From the NCBI GenBank assembly GCA_036401335.1, contig DASWVC010000054.1, positions 6,624-70,623 of the forward strand: a stretch of DNA of 64,000 nt. The letters run 5' to 3'. A program made the position numbers and the translations under genes. Origin of the DNA: DASWVC01 sp036401335. Its GTDB lineage: Bacteria; Verrucomicrobiota; Verrucomicrobiia; Chthoniobacterales; JAFAMB01. Of this stretch, positions 13,231 through 21,973 are shown in pieces (within the stretch, counting starts at the first letter, position 1; each line of letters opens with the position of its first letter). Below the pieces are notes generated by a model. That model worked only from the letters and a program-made list of their open reading frames with translations, was not told the origin of the DNA and ran no database searches.

Positions 13231-13917
13231 TTAGAACTCGAGGGACTGGCCCGGATCCAGGACCAGGATTTCCGTCCTGCTCCCCGAGGCAAGGCGTTTG
13301 AACTCCTTGGGGTCGCCGATGAGGGGCGGAAACGTGCCGTAATGAATCGGAATCGCGCGTTTGGCTTGCAGGAATTCAACGGCTTTGGCGGCATCTTTCG
13401 GCCCCATGGTAAAGTGGTCGCCGATCGGCAACATGGCCAGTTCAAGCGGCACGTCCTCGCCGATCAGGCGCATGTCGGAGAAGAGCGCCGTATCGCCCGC
13501 GTGGTAGAGGTATTTGCCTTCCAGTTCAAGAACCAGCCCTGCGGCTTCGCCGAGGTACAGCGGCCTGCCGCCCTCCTCGATCAGGGATGAACTGTGAAAG
13601 GCCACCGTGAATTTGACAGCCCCGAAAGGCAGCTTCAACCAGCCCCCGTGATTGACAGGAATGGTCTTGAGACCCTGAGCTCCCAGGTAGGTCGCGAGCT
13701 CGAACGTAGTAACAACGGTTGCGCCGGCACGTTTACCAATGGCGGGCGCGTCCCCGACGTGGTCCGAATGCCCGTGGGTAAGAAAAATGAACTCCGGGTC
13801 AAATGCCTCGGGCTTGGCCGAGGCTTTGGGATTGTCGCTCAGGAAAGGGTCAATCAGGATTTTTGTCTGACCGCCTTCAATCCAAAACGCGGAATGTCCA
13901 AGATAGGTCACCTTCAT
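13231..13917 (-). CDS. Metal-dependent hydrolase, UPF0173 family (metallo-beta-lactamase fold)
   Basis: A 228-residue cytoplasmic protein of the small beta-lactamase-like UPF0173/YtkL family. It begins MKVTYLGHSAFWIEG and carries the metal-binding motif THGHSDHVGD at about residues 48-57, then FHSSSLIEEGG, YHAGDTALFSDM (a ligand aspartate) and IPIHYGTFP (the final histidine). All expected metal ligands are present, so it should be an active hydrolase. The physiological substrate of the family is not established. The ATG lies just downstream of a perfect 10-bp palindrome, GGGTATACCC (13924-13933), which could be an operator or chance. Confidence 0.9.
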   Translation of the reverse strand: MKVTYLGHSAFWIEGGQTKILIDPFLSDNPKASAKPEAFDPEFIFLTHGHSDHVGDAPAIGKRAGATVVTTFELATYLGAQGLKTIPVNHGGWLKLPFGAVKFTVAFHSSSLIEEGGRPLYLGEAAGLVLELEGKYLYHAGDTALFSDMRLIGEDVPLELAMLPIGDHFTMGPKDAAKAVEFLQAKRAIPIHYGTFPPLIGDPKEFKRLASGSRTEILVLDPGQSLEF

Positions 13918-14246
13918 CGGGTAGGGTATACCCTTCGTCCCACCCCAACCAATGCGGTGTGAACGAAGGAGCCATTTCTACGCCGCCCGTTGGGCAAGCC
14001 CCAGCCCTGACTGAGCCATCGCCGGTGGCGAGCTTGAGTCCAGCACCTTGACCATTGCTGGATCCGGCCCGCAACGAGTTCGAGGGGACGCTGGCCACAC
14101 GTTTTTTTCCTTCCCGTGATGCCCTCCACGTGATCGATTTGGACGTGATGATCACGTCGAAACAACGGCCGAGCCGCCGCGCCATTTGGCGGATTGTGGG
14201 CGAAGGTGCAGTCACCTCAAACGGATTCTCTATTTCTGTGAAGGCT
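13918..14246. other. Divergent intergenic region, no gene recognised
   Basis: This lies between the UPF0173 hydrolase (minus) and the cytochrome c gene (plus). It holds the palindrome GGGTATACCC at 13924-13933, 7 bp from the hydrolase start. Open frames crossing it lack protein-like composition and I reject them. Confidence 0.5.
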
Positions 14247-14639
14247 ATGAAAACGCGCGCATTTCGGCTCATTTTGCCTGCAGTCCTTGGCGCGGCGCTG
14301 GCGGGTTGCGGCACCACGCGACGGCAAGCGCCCGAAATGGGTGCCGGGAACTCGACACCGGCCACCGCAAACCCTCAGGCAACCTACTTGGTGACGCGCG
14401 GCCAACACGTTTTTTACACCAACTGTTCCAGGTGTCACCCCGGCGGCGAACGTGGCAGGGGCCCGGCCCTTAACAATAAGCCACTGCCCGATTTTGCGAT
14501 CCGCTTCCAGGTGCGACATGGCGGGGGTGGGATGCCGGCCTTTCCCGAATCGGCTTTATCCAACAACGATCTGGAAGCGGTAATCGCGTACCTGAAAACC
14601 CTCCGGCACCACCGGCCGGCTAATCAGGTTGCACGGTGA
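14247..14639 (+). CDS. Small c-type cytochrome lipoprotein
   Basis: A 130-residue exported protein. The N-terminus MKTRAFRLILPAVLGAALAGC is a lipoprotein signal peptide with the lipobox LAGC. The mature part holds one haem c attachment site, CSRCH, at about residues 59-63, and a methionine in HGGGGMPAFPESALS that is the likely sixth haem ligand, followed by DLEAVIAYLKTL, the typical C-terminal helix of class I cytochromes. It should be a lipid-anchored periplasmic electron carrier. The ATG at 14247 is preceded by AAGG. No oxidase or dehydrogenase partner is adjacent, so its redox partner is unknown. Confidence 0.85.
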   Translation: MKTRAFRLILPAVLGAALAGCGTTRRQAPEMGAGNSTPATANPQATYLVTRGQHVFYTNCSRCHPGGERGRGPALNNKPLPDFAIRFQVRHGGGGMPAFPESALSNNDLEAVIAYLKTLRHHRPANQVAR

Positions 14640-14736
14640 ACGGTCGGCTCAAGTTCCAAAGGGGATGTTCGACGCCCGGCAACGTCCAATCGTTTAACGG
14701 GCAAGACCAGAGGTTTTGCCCTCGAGCGGCCTTCCT

Positions 14737-15027
14737 TTACCGATGACCCCCTCCATGGAATCCTCCGGCCCGGTTCCCTCCGTGAAATCCTCCCGCCGGG
14801 GCAAAGTGGCGGACGTCGTAGCTTCGGCCATGAAAATTCCCGTCACGGAAGCCCCCGACCGCAAAACCGTCGCCAAGCAAGGGTCCGCAATCCGGATCAT
14901 AGGGGCCAAACCCGCCGTAGTAAGGGCGATAGCCGAAACTTCTCGCGTAACCGTGCGCCGCGGCCTTTTGGTTCAGGGGCAAAAGGACGCCAGCGACGAC
15001 AAGCAAACCGAACAGAAACGTTTTCAT
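14737..15027 (-). CDS. Small secreted glycine/histidine-rich protein, function unknown
   Basis: A 96-residue product with a clear signal peptide (MKTFLFGLLVVAGVLLPLNQKAAAHG) and a mature part rich in Gly, His, Tyr, Phe and Asp, ending in GGFHGG repeats. I do not recognise a family. The composition suggests an extracytoplasmic metal-binding or structural protein, but that is inference. The start is the ATG at 15027; an in-frame TTG lies 6 bp upstream. Its 5' part overlaps the 3' part of the putative membrane protein upstream in another frame, so one of the two frames may end earlier in reality. Confidence 0.55.
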   Translation of the reverse strand: MKTFLFGLLVVAGVLLPLNQKAAAHGYARSFGYRPYYGGFGPYDPDCGPLLGDGFAVGGFRDGNFHGRSYDVRHFAPAGGFHGGNRAGGFHGGGHR

Positions 15028-15706
15028 GACCAACGATTCTAGACCCGGCTCTTAAAGCCCGGCCGTTTCGTGCCCCAGCGGCCGTGATCCTTGTCTCAAC
15101 GGTCGCGAACTCCGCCATGGCACGTTTGTGCCAGTCGCGGGTTCGTTCCCACAGCGTCACGACGAAAGTCTCGGGCTCCACCGTCAACTTCTCGTGACTT
15201 AGGAAGCGGACGTCGGCAGCCCGAAGAAAGTCTTCCACAGACTTCTTCTTCCCGTGCTTGCCAGCCACTCGACCGCGGTCAGGACCGAGCGACGCGACAA
15301 TCTGATCGAAAAGGTGATCGATGGGGGGATTGAAGGCGAATACGGCGATCGCCATGCTGCCGGCGACAACCATCCAAGCGGCTTCCAACCTTGGCGCAGT
15401 GATTACGACCAAGAAGCAAACGATCAGAATTTCAAGTGGTCGAGGCAGATTTTCGACCAGACAATAGATCCAATCATGCGACACAACGACGTCCATGATA
15501 AAACTACGTAGTAAATCCTCCCCAAGCATCCCATAGATGGCCGAGAATATGAGCCATTTTACGAAAAAGCCGATTCCATCAAAATGGGTTCTGGCGAGCC
15601 GGAAAAATGCAGTCACTGCAATTACGGACAGGGACTCGTTCAGCAGGACGGCGATCCTGCCGACATTGGCGTTGGCGGGGTGAGGAATGCCGAATCTATC
15701 GAGCAT
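14897..15706 (-). CDS. Putative integral membrane protein, function unknown
   Basis: A frame of about 269 residues starting at the ATG at 15706 (an in-frame TTG lies just upstream). Residues 1-145 contain about four hydrophobic segments (around GRIAVLLNESLSVIAVTAFF, WLIFSAIYGMLG, LEILIVCFLVVIT and AAWMVVAGSMAIAVFAF), followed by a hydrophilic region up to about residue 215. The last 45 or so residues are arginine-rich and overlap the small secreted protein gene in another frame. That tail looks like read-through after a frameshift rather than conserved sequence. I recognise no family. The membrane part is credible; the true 3' end is uncertain. Confidence 0.45.
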   Translation of the reverse strand: MLDRFGIPHPANANVGRIAVLLNESLSVIAVTAFFRLARTHFDGIGFFVKWLIFSAIYGMLGEDLLRSFIMDVVVSHDWIYCLVENLPRPLEILIVCFLVVITAPRLEAAWMVVAGSMAIAVFAFNPPIDHLFDQIVASLGPDRGRVAGKHGKKKSVEDFLRAADVRFLSHEKLTVEPETFVVTLWERTRDWHKRAMAEFATVETRITAAGARNGRALRAGSRIVGHENVSVRFACRRWRPFAPEPKGRGARLREKFRLSPLLRRVWPL

Positions 15707-15989
15707 CAAGATGTGGATGCTGAGCGACAGAATTGTCGTTCGGTATCAGGGTCAGGACGTGCTTTCACGCTGCGGTCTGCGGAAAATCGAGAGCTGTAGA
15801 ACGGCTGAAAACTTCAGAGCTGCGGCACGCCACGAGCGACCTGCCAGCAACGCAGCACGCCCACGGTCTTTTCGGCGTCGTTCAAACGCTCGATACCCCG
15901 GCCGGCAAGAGACTGCCCGCCCTACCGAACCGGGGCTTCCCTTACTTAGTCCAGCCGCATACGCACTTCGCGGGACGGCCATCCCCGAC

Positions 15990-16019
15990 AAAAAAGCGCC
16001 CGGGTAAAAACCCGGGCGC
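15990..16019 (-). terminator. Rho-independent terminator after rplL
   Basis: A perfect 10-bp inverted repeat (GCGCCCGGGT at 15996-16005 and ACCCGGGCGC at 16010-16019) has a 4-nt loop. On the minus strand it is followed by six T residues (15995-15990). It lies 35 bp past the rplL stop and should close the secE-nusG-rplKAJL transcript before it could reach rpoB. Confidence 0.93.
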
Positions 16020-16053
16020 CGCGACCGCAAGCCTGCGTGACAACCAATCGAGG

Positions 16054-16440
16054 CTACTTGACCTCGACTTTGGCGCCAGCAGCTTCGACCTTTTTCTTGA
16101 TTTCTTCGGCTTCTTCCTTCGGAATGCCTTCCTTGATCGGCTTGGGTGCCCCTTCCACGAGGGCTTTGGCGTCCGCTAGGCCCAAACCCGCCACCGAGGC
16201 CCGAACCTCTTTGATGACGGCGATCTTGTTCGGCCCGATCTCAGTGAGGATCACGTCGAACTGGGTCTTTTCTTCAACCACCGGAGCCGCAGCCGCCCCG
16301 GCCGCAGCCGGACCTGCAGCCACCGCCACTGGCGCAGCGGCACTCACGCCCCATTTATCTTCAAGCTTTTTGACGAGTTCAGCGATCTCCAAAACCGTCA
16401 GGCCGCTAAGCTGTTCTACGAGTTGTTCAGTATCTGCCAT
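16054..16440 (-). CDS. rplL: 50S ribosomal protein L7/L12
   Basis: The stalk protein that recruits translational GTPases. The 128-residue product has the N-terminal dimerisation/L10-binding helix region (QLVEQLSGLTVLEIAELVKKLEDKWG), an Ala/Pro/Val-rich hinge at about residues 33-55, and the conserved C-terminal domain (EKTQFDVILTEIGPNKIAVIKEVR, then GLADAKALVEGAPKPIKEG). Length is normal. It follows rplJ by 201 bp and is the last gene before the terminator. Confidence 0.98.
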   Translation of the reverse strand: MADTEQLVEQLSGLTVLEIAELVKKLEDKWGVSAAAPVAVAAGPAAAGAAAAPVVEEKTQFDVILTEIGPNKIAVIKEVRASVAGLGLADAKALVEGAPKPIKEGIPKEEAEEIKKKVEAAGAKVEVK

Positions 16441-16641
16441 GTTGCCTTTTGTTGGTTGCGTCGCGCTCCCGAAGCCTCAGGGGCATTTAAGATCCCGCAG
16501 CCGCGAGACCCGACGAAGGACCGTTTTCTGGTTAATCGCAGCGCGTGGCTTCTGGCACGTTGCGAGGATTACAAAGCCGCCCGCAAGAATTGCCGCGACG
16601 CGCACGTTTGCGGCCCTTCTGGACGGGTGACCTTTTAAAAA

Positions 16642-17166
16642 TCATTGCGCAGCCGCACCCTCCTGCTCAAGCCTGGCCTGCAGTAACCGGGCCAGCGAGG
16701 CGCCCGGTTCGTTCAGCACGGTCACAAACTTCTGCAGCGGCGATTTGAGAACGCCCAACAACTGGGCCTGCAGCACCCCTTTTGCCGGCAGGTCGGCCAA
16801 TGCCTGCACCTGATCACTTGAAATCACCGCCTGGGCAAGAACGCCAAGCCTGACCTCTGGTTTTTTAAATTCGGTCGAAAAAACCTTAATGACCTTTGCC
16901 GCCGCGCTGATGTCGCTGTCGCCGGTCACAATGGCCGTCTGGCCGGTAAGCCGGTCGCCCAAATCAGGGTACCCAACCTCCAAGGCAGCTTTCCGCAGGA
17001 ACGTGTTCTTGACGACCTTGCACTGGGCTCCCACCCCGGCCAACCGGGTCCGCAGCTCCGCGAATTGCAGCACGTTCATGCCACGGTACTCCGTCACGAT
17101 CAGGAACGGGGACGCGTTCAGCCGGTTCGAAAGGTCTTCGACAATGCTTCTTTTTTCTGGTCTCAT
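16642..17166 (-). CDS. rplJ: 50S ribosomal protein L10
   Basis: L10 anchors the L7/L12 stalk to 23S rRNA. The 174-residue product starts at the ATG at 17166 (MRPEKRSIVEDLSNRLN); the frame is open further upstream but that part overlaps rplA and is not L10-like. Typical segments are FLIVTEYRGMNVLQFAELR, KVVKNTFLRKAA and the C-terminal helix for L12 binding (FVTVLNEPGASLARLLQA). It sits 17 bp after rplA. A 201-bp spacer to rplL could hold an mRNA processing site or L10 binding site, but I see no clear structure. Confidence 0.97.
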   Translation of the reverse strand: MRPEKRSIVEDLSNRLNASPFLIVTEYRGMNVLQFAELRTRLAGVGAQCKVVKNTFLRKAALEVGYPDLGDRLTGQTAIVTGDSDISAAAKVIKVFSTEFKKPEVRLGVLAQAVISSDQVQALADLPAKGVLQAQLLGVLKSPLQKFVTVLNEPGASLARLLQARLEQEGAAAQ

Positions 17167-17183
17167 TTTACCGGGGACTCCGT

Positions 17184-17885
17184 TTAGCCGGCGTAGGGTG
17201 CGGCATCCACCTGCAGCCCGGGCGTCATGGTGGCACTCACCGTCAGGTTGTGAACAAACTTGCCTTTTGCAGCCGCCGGACGTGCTTTGACCACCGCATC
17301 GATCACCGCCGTGCAATTCTCGACCAAAGCCTGCGGCTCAAAGGAGAACTTCCCAAACGGCACCGCAACGTTACCGTTTTTATCCAGTTTGAACTCGACC
17401 CGGCCCGCCTTGACTTCCCGGACGGCCCGTCCCGTGTCGTCGGTGACGGTCCCGGTTTTCGGGTTGGGCATCAGCCCGCGCGGCCCAAGCACCTTCCCGA
17501 GTTTCCGCACCTCCGACATGGCCGCGGGGGTGGCAATGGCCACATCGAAATCCTGAAAACCTGCCTGGCATTTCTTGATTAAATCTTCAAACCCGATGTA
17601 CTCGGCCCCTGCGCTGCGTGCCGCTTCGGCGGCCTGCCCTTGCGCAAAGACCAATACCCGTACCTGTTTGCCGCTGCCGTGAGGCAAGGGACAGGTGCCG
17701 CGAACCATCTGGTCAGATTGACGAGGATCCACGCCGAGGCGGAACGAAAGGGTGACCGTCTGGTCGAACTTGGTCGGAGGCAGTTGTTTCAACTGGGAAA
17801 GCGCCTCATCCAACGAATAGATTTTATCGGCCTGAACCAGCTTTAGGCAGGCACGGTAACGCTTGCTGCGTTTCTCTGTTTTCAT
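17184..17885 (-). CDS. rplA: 50S ribosomal protein L1
   Basis: L1 forms the mobile stalk at the E site and in many bacteria represses its own operon. The 233-residue product shows MKTEKRSKRYRACLKLVQADKIYSLDEAL, FDQTVTLSFRLGVDPRQSDQMVRGTCPLPHG, and LGPRGLMPNPKTGTVTDDTGRAV, all strongly conserved in L1. Length is normal. It lies 100 bp downstream of rplK in the usual order. Confidence 0.98.
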   Translation of the reverse strand: MKTEKRSKRYRACLKLVQADKIYSLDEALSQLKQLPPTKFDQTVTLSFRLGVDPRQSDQMVRGTCPLPHGSGKQVRVLVFAQGQAAEAARSAGAEYIGFEDLIKKCQAGFQDFDVAIATPAAMSEVRKLGKVLGPRGLMPNPKTGTVTDDTGRAVREVKAGRVEFKLDKNGNVAVPFGKFSFEPQALVENCTAVIDAVVKARPAAAKGKFVHNLTVSATMTPGLQVDAAPYAG

Positions 17886-17985
17886 AATCTATGGCAGTCT
17901 TGACGGCCTTTTTCGGCCTCCTGCGAAGGGTCAAACGCCCAGCCAACCCGCCGTGAGCCGCGGTGTCATCCCTTCAAAAATTGTT

Positions 17986-18411
17986 TTAGTCCACCACTTC
18001 AATGCCCATCTGCCGGGCGGTCCCGACCAACGTACGGTAAGCCGCTTCCTCGGTCCCTGCGTTCATGTCCTTGATCTTCACCTTTACAATGTCCATCACC
18101 TGTTTTTTGGTGAGTTGGCCGACCTTGGTTTTGTTTGGCTCTTTAGATCCAGCGGCAATGTTGGCTGCCTTCTTGAGAAGGATCGCCGCCGGTGGGGATT
18201 TCGTGATGAACGTGAACGATTTGTCCTTATAAACCGTGATGACCACGGGCAAAATGTCGCCCACTTGCTTCTGGGTGGTGGCGTTAAACTCTTTGCAGAA
18301 CGCCATGATGTTAACGCCATTCTGACCCAGAGCAGGTCCGACCGGAGGCGCCGGGTTGGCTTGGCCGCCTGGAATCTGCAGCTTGATTGTTGCCACAACT
18401 TCTTTCGCCAT
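17986..18411 (-). CDS. rplK: 50S ribosomal protein L11
   Basis: L11 is part of the GTPase-associated centre. The 141-residue product carries the proline-rich N-terminal loop (QANPAPPVGPALGQNGVNIMAFCKEFNA) that binds near thiopeptide antibiotics, and the C-terminal rRNA-binding domain (FITKSPPAAILLKKAA, then GTARQMGIEVVD). Length and sequence are typical. It starts 9 bp after the nusG stop. Confidence 0.98.
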   Translation of the reverse strand: MAKEVVATIKLQIPGGQANPAPPVGPALGQNGVNIMAFCKEFNATTQKQVGDILPVVITVYKDKSFTFITKSPPAAILLKKAANIAAGSKEPNKTKVGQLTKKQVMDIVKVKIKDMNAGTEEAAYRTLVGTARQMGIEVVD

Positions 18412-18420
18412 ATCTAGATA

Positions 18421-18984
18421 TTAACCTCTTTCTACCTGCCAGTATTCCAGTTCCACCGGCGTAGAGCGCCCGAAGATGGAAACCGAGACGCGCAGCTTAC
18501 CACGTTCCGGATCGATTTCCTCCACAACCCCGCTCTGATTTTGAAATGGTCCGTCGGCAACCTTGACCGTTTCGCCCACTTCAAAGCTAACTTTCGGCTT
18601 AACCTTGTCCTCCCGCTCGCGAATCTGTGCCAGCATGCTCTCCACCTCATGCGGGCGCATCGGAACCGGACGGTCTTTGGTTCCAGCAAATCCAAGCACA
18701 CCCGGCGTCTCGCGAATAAAGTACCATGTCCGGTCGGCCAGCTGGTTTTGCTTATCCAGAAGGTGCATGTTGACGATCAGGTAACCCGGGAAAAATTTCC
18801 GGGTCGTCTCCGTGCGTTTGCCCCGTTTGATCTCCGAGACACGCTCCGTGGGGATCAGCACTTCGTAAACGAGATCACCCATCTCCTCGGTCTTGATGCG
18901 CCGGGTCAGGTTATCGTAGACCTTCTGCTCCTGCCCGGAGAGCACATGCACCACATACCACTGACTTCGATCGGGTTCGCTCAT
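18421..18984 (-). CDS. nusG: Transcription termination/antitermination protein NusG
   Basis: NusG binds RNA polymerase and couples it to ribosomes and Rho. The 187-residue product has the N-terminal NGN domain (QWYVVHVLSGQEQKVYDNLTRRI, then KFFPGYLIVNM and TPGVLGFAG) and a C-terminal KOW domain (FEVGETVKVADGPFQNQSGVVEEIDPERGKLRVSVSIFGRSTPVELEY). Architecture and length are standard. Between it and secE lies an imperfect palindromic AT-rich repeat (18985-19099) that may affect read-through within the operon. Confidence 0.98.
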   Translation of the reverse strand: MSEPDRSQWYVVHVLSGQEQKVYDNLTRRIKTEEMGDLVYEVLIPTERVSEIKRGKRTETTRKFFPGYLIVNMHLLDKQNQLADRTWYFIRETPGVLGFAGTKDRPVPMRPHEVESMLAQIREREDKVKPKVSFEVGETVKVADGPFQNQSGVVEEIDPERGKLRVSVSIFGRSTPVELEYWQVERG

Positions 18985-19100
18985 GGGAGAAATTGTATCA
19001 ATTCTATGAATGGTATCAATTGTATCAGTTAAAGAGGAAAGTTCCCCCGCCTTCTATTGGTAGCATTCATGGCACTGGTACAATTGTTGCAATTTCCTCT
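18985..19100. repeat. AT-rich imperfect inverted repeat between secE and nusG (repeat family A, copy 1)
   Basis: The left arm (about 18989-19030) contains TATGAATGGTATCAATTG flanked by further TTGTATCA motifs. The right arm (about 19055-19097) is its imperfect reverse complement, with about 28 of 40 positions matching. The arms flank a short G/C-rich centre. A much better-preserved pair with the same motif lies at 33642-33832, so this is an interspersed element and not a gene-specific structure. It sits inside the secE-nusG transcript and could form a long RNA hairpin. Confidence 0.7.
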
Positions 19101-19312
19101 TAGGGCACCAGCCAGCCGATGACTTTGACCATGACAAAGTCCCAGAACGCGATGTAGCCGCTCAGGAGAAGCATCGCGATCACGACCACGCTGGTCGAGT
19201 CAATGAGTTCCCGGTAGCGCTTTGCCCCTCGCTCTTTAGGGTCCCAGGGCCAGCTTGCTTTGCCAAGTTCCGTCCGCACCTCGCCCAGGAAAGTGATAGC
19301 GCGCTGAAACAT
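19100..19312 (-). CDS. secE: Preprotein translocase subunit SecE
   Basis: The small essential SecYEG subunit. The 70-residue product has the conserved amphipathic segment FLGEVRTELGKASWPWDPKER followed by a single C-terminal transmembrane helix (VVVIAMLLLSGYIAFWDFVMVKVIGWLV), as in one-helix bacterial SecE. The variant WPWDPKE replaces the common WPTREE. Location between tRNA-Trp and nusG is conserved. Confidence 0.94.
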   Translation of the reverse strand: MFQRAITFLGEVRTELGKASWPWDPKERGAKRYRELIDSTSVVVIAMLLLSGYIAFWDFVMVKVIGWLVP

Positions 19313-19335
19313 AAAAAGTGGATTGCAGAAGAAAC

Positions 19336-19408
19336 CAGGTCAGGAGGGACTCGAACCCCCAACCGGCGGTTTTGGAGACCGCTGCTCTACCAATTGAGCT
19401 ACTGACCT
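19336..19408 (-). tRNA. trnW: tRNA-Trp (anticodon CCA)
   Basis: A 73-nt cloverleaf on the minus strand: acceptor stem AGGTCAG paired with CTGACCT, D-arm GCTC...GAGC, anticodon stem GCGGT/ACCGC around the loop CTCCAAA (anticodon CCA), and T-arm with GGTTCGAGTCC. CCA is not encoded. It sits between tuf and secE, the common bacterial position. Confidence 0.96.
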
Positions 19409-19501
19409 AGGCGTCGATGCGGCTGGCGGGGCCACAATGAAAGTGGTCCCGCCATGCGGGACCACTTTCAAACCGCTTCATTTCTCCTCGAGAAAAGAAG
19501 G

Positions 19502-20686
<1,185 letters not shown>

Positions 20687-20752
20687 TTAAGGTCTCTTTC
20701 TTCTTGCTGCTAATGCTCTTCGTAAATTGCTGGTCGTTAGGTCAGCACATGG

Positions 20753-20825
<73 letters not shown>

Positions 20826-20969
20826 GCCTGCTGTCTTCCGGGTTGCGCACTCAGCGTTGAGGCCAACACGGATTCGTCGCCGGAACTGACGACAACGACC
20901 AATGCCCGCGAAACAGGTCCTTTTCAGAGGCAGGTCGATGGCGGCTCAAGGTCCGTCAAGCGAGCCGGA

Positions 20970-20997
20970 AACTTAACAAAGAGCAGAGAAGCGTCAA
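20970..20997 (-). promoter_or_regulatory. Candidate promoter for tRNA-Thr-tuf
   Basis: On the minus strand TTGACG (20997-20992), a 16-bp spacer and TAAGTT (20975-20970) form a plausible sigma-70 promoter, about 145 bp upstream of the tRNA-Thr gene. The -35 match is 5/6 and the -10 match is weak. Confidence 0.35.
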
Positions 20998-21067
20998 CAG
21001 GATTCTTGAGGACCTTCAGAGCGGACACGTCCCGCCGCTGCCCGTCAAGGAGGACGGCCATGGGGCC

Positions 21068-21916
21068 CTACGGGGTCAAAGTCGCCTCTGGCGACGCCGT
21101 CGGGGCAGGTTCCCTCTTGGCTTCAACCCTCGGTGGACAAGGTTCCGCGATCCGCCGGACGTGCAGGGCGCGGCCGGTGGTTTCGTCAATCTCGACCAGC
21201 AACCCGTGGAGGCGCACATCGTTCCGGGCGACGGGGAAGTTAACGGGCATGCTGGTGTAGAAACGTTGAACGATCGGTTCGATCTCACGTCCCAGAACCG
21301 ACTCGGCGGGCCCGCACATGCCGGCATCGCAAAGAAAGCCGGTTCCGCCGGGAAAGATCTGTTCGTCGGCGGTCTGCACGTGCGTGTGGGTACCCACGAC
21401 GGCGGAAACCCGGCCGTCCAGAAAACGCCCCATGGCGATTTTTTCGCTCGTGGTTTCCGCATGGATGTCGACGAAAATGACCTTGGTTTCGTCCTGCAAC
21501 CGGGCCACTTCGGCGTCGATGGCCCGAAACGGGTTCTCCAGATGCGGGAGCATGTAAGTCCGCCCTTGCACATTGATGACGGCGACTTTGCCCTTGGCGG
21601 TTTCCAGCACGATCGAGCCGTGACCGGGCGTGCCGTCCGGGTAGTTGATCGGCCGGAGCAAACGGGGCTCGCTGTCAATGTAGTGCAGGATCTCTTTTTG
21701 GTCCCAGACGTGGTCCCCGGTGGTGATCACCGCGGCTCCCGCCCGCAGGAGGTCAATCGCAATCTTCGGTGTGATCCCGCGCCCAGCGGCGGCGTTCTCG
21801 CCGTTGACCACGATGAAATCGAGGCTCCAGGCGTGCTTCAACTGGGGAACCATCTCAATCACTGCCTTCCGGCCGGGTTCCCCAATGATGTCGCCCAAAA
21901 AAAGAAGTCGTAGCAT
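21068..21916 (-). CDS. YmdB-family metallophosphoesterase
   Basis: A 282-residue cytoplasmic calcineurin-like phosphoesterase of the TIGR00282/YmdB family; the B. subtilis member hydrolyses 2',3'-cyclic nucleotides. Metal-binding residues appear as FLGDIIGEPGR (residues 6-16), VVNGENAAAGRGI (36-48), TGDHVWDQKE, VDIHAETTSEK and GTHTHVQTADE, the last two supplying histidines. The C-terminal 25 residues are a proline- and alanine-rich tail beyond the usual family end (about 260 residues). It is divergent from the amidase gene with only about 57 bp between the starts, so the promoters must overlap. Confidence 0.93.
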   Translation of the reverse strand: MLRLLFLGDIIGEPGRKAVIEMVPQLKHAWSLDFIVVNGENAAAGRGITPKIAIDLLRAGAAVITTGDHVWDQKEILHYIDSEPRLLRPINYPDGTPGHGSIVLETAKGKVAVINVQGRTYMLPHLENPFRAIDAEVARLQDETKVIFVDIHAETTSEKIAMGRFLDGRVSAVVGTHTHVQTADEQIFPGGTGFLCDAGMCGPAESVLGREIEPIVQRFYTSMPVNFPVARNDVRLHGLLVEIDETTGRALHVRRIAEPCPPRVEAKREPAPTASPEATLTP

Positions 21917-21973
21917 CGCCAGATTACCTATTCCTCTACAAATAGATTCAGCCGAGGGTTGAAGCCACTGACC

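Noticed and set aside
19030..19048. GAGGAAAGTTCCCC resembling the conserved core of RNase P RNA
   Set aside because: Only a short match exists, the spacer is just 115 bp, and the rest of the RNase P RNA is absent.
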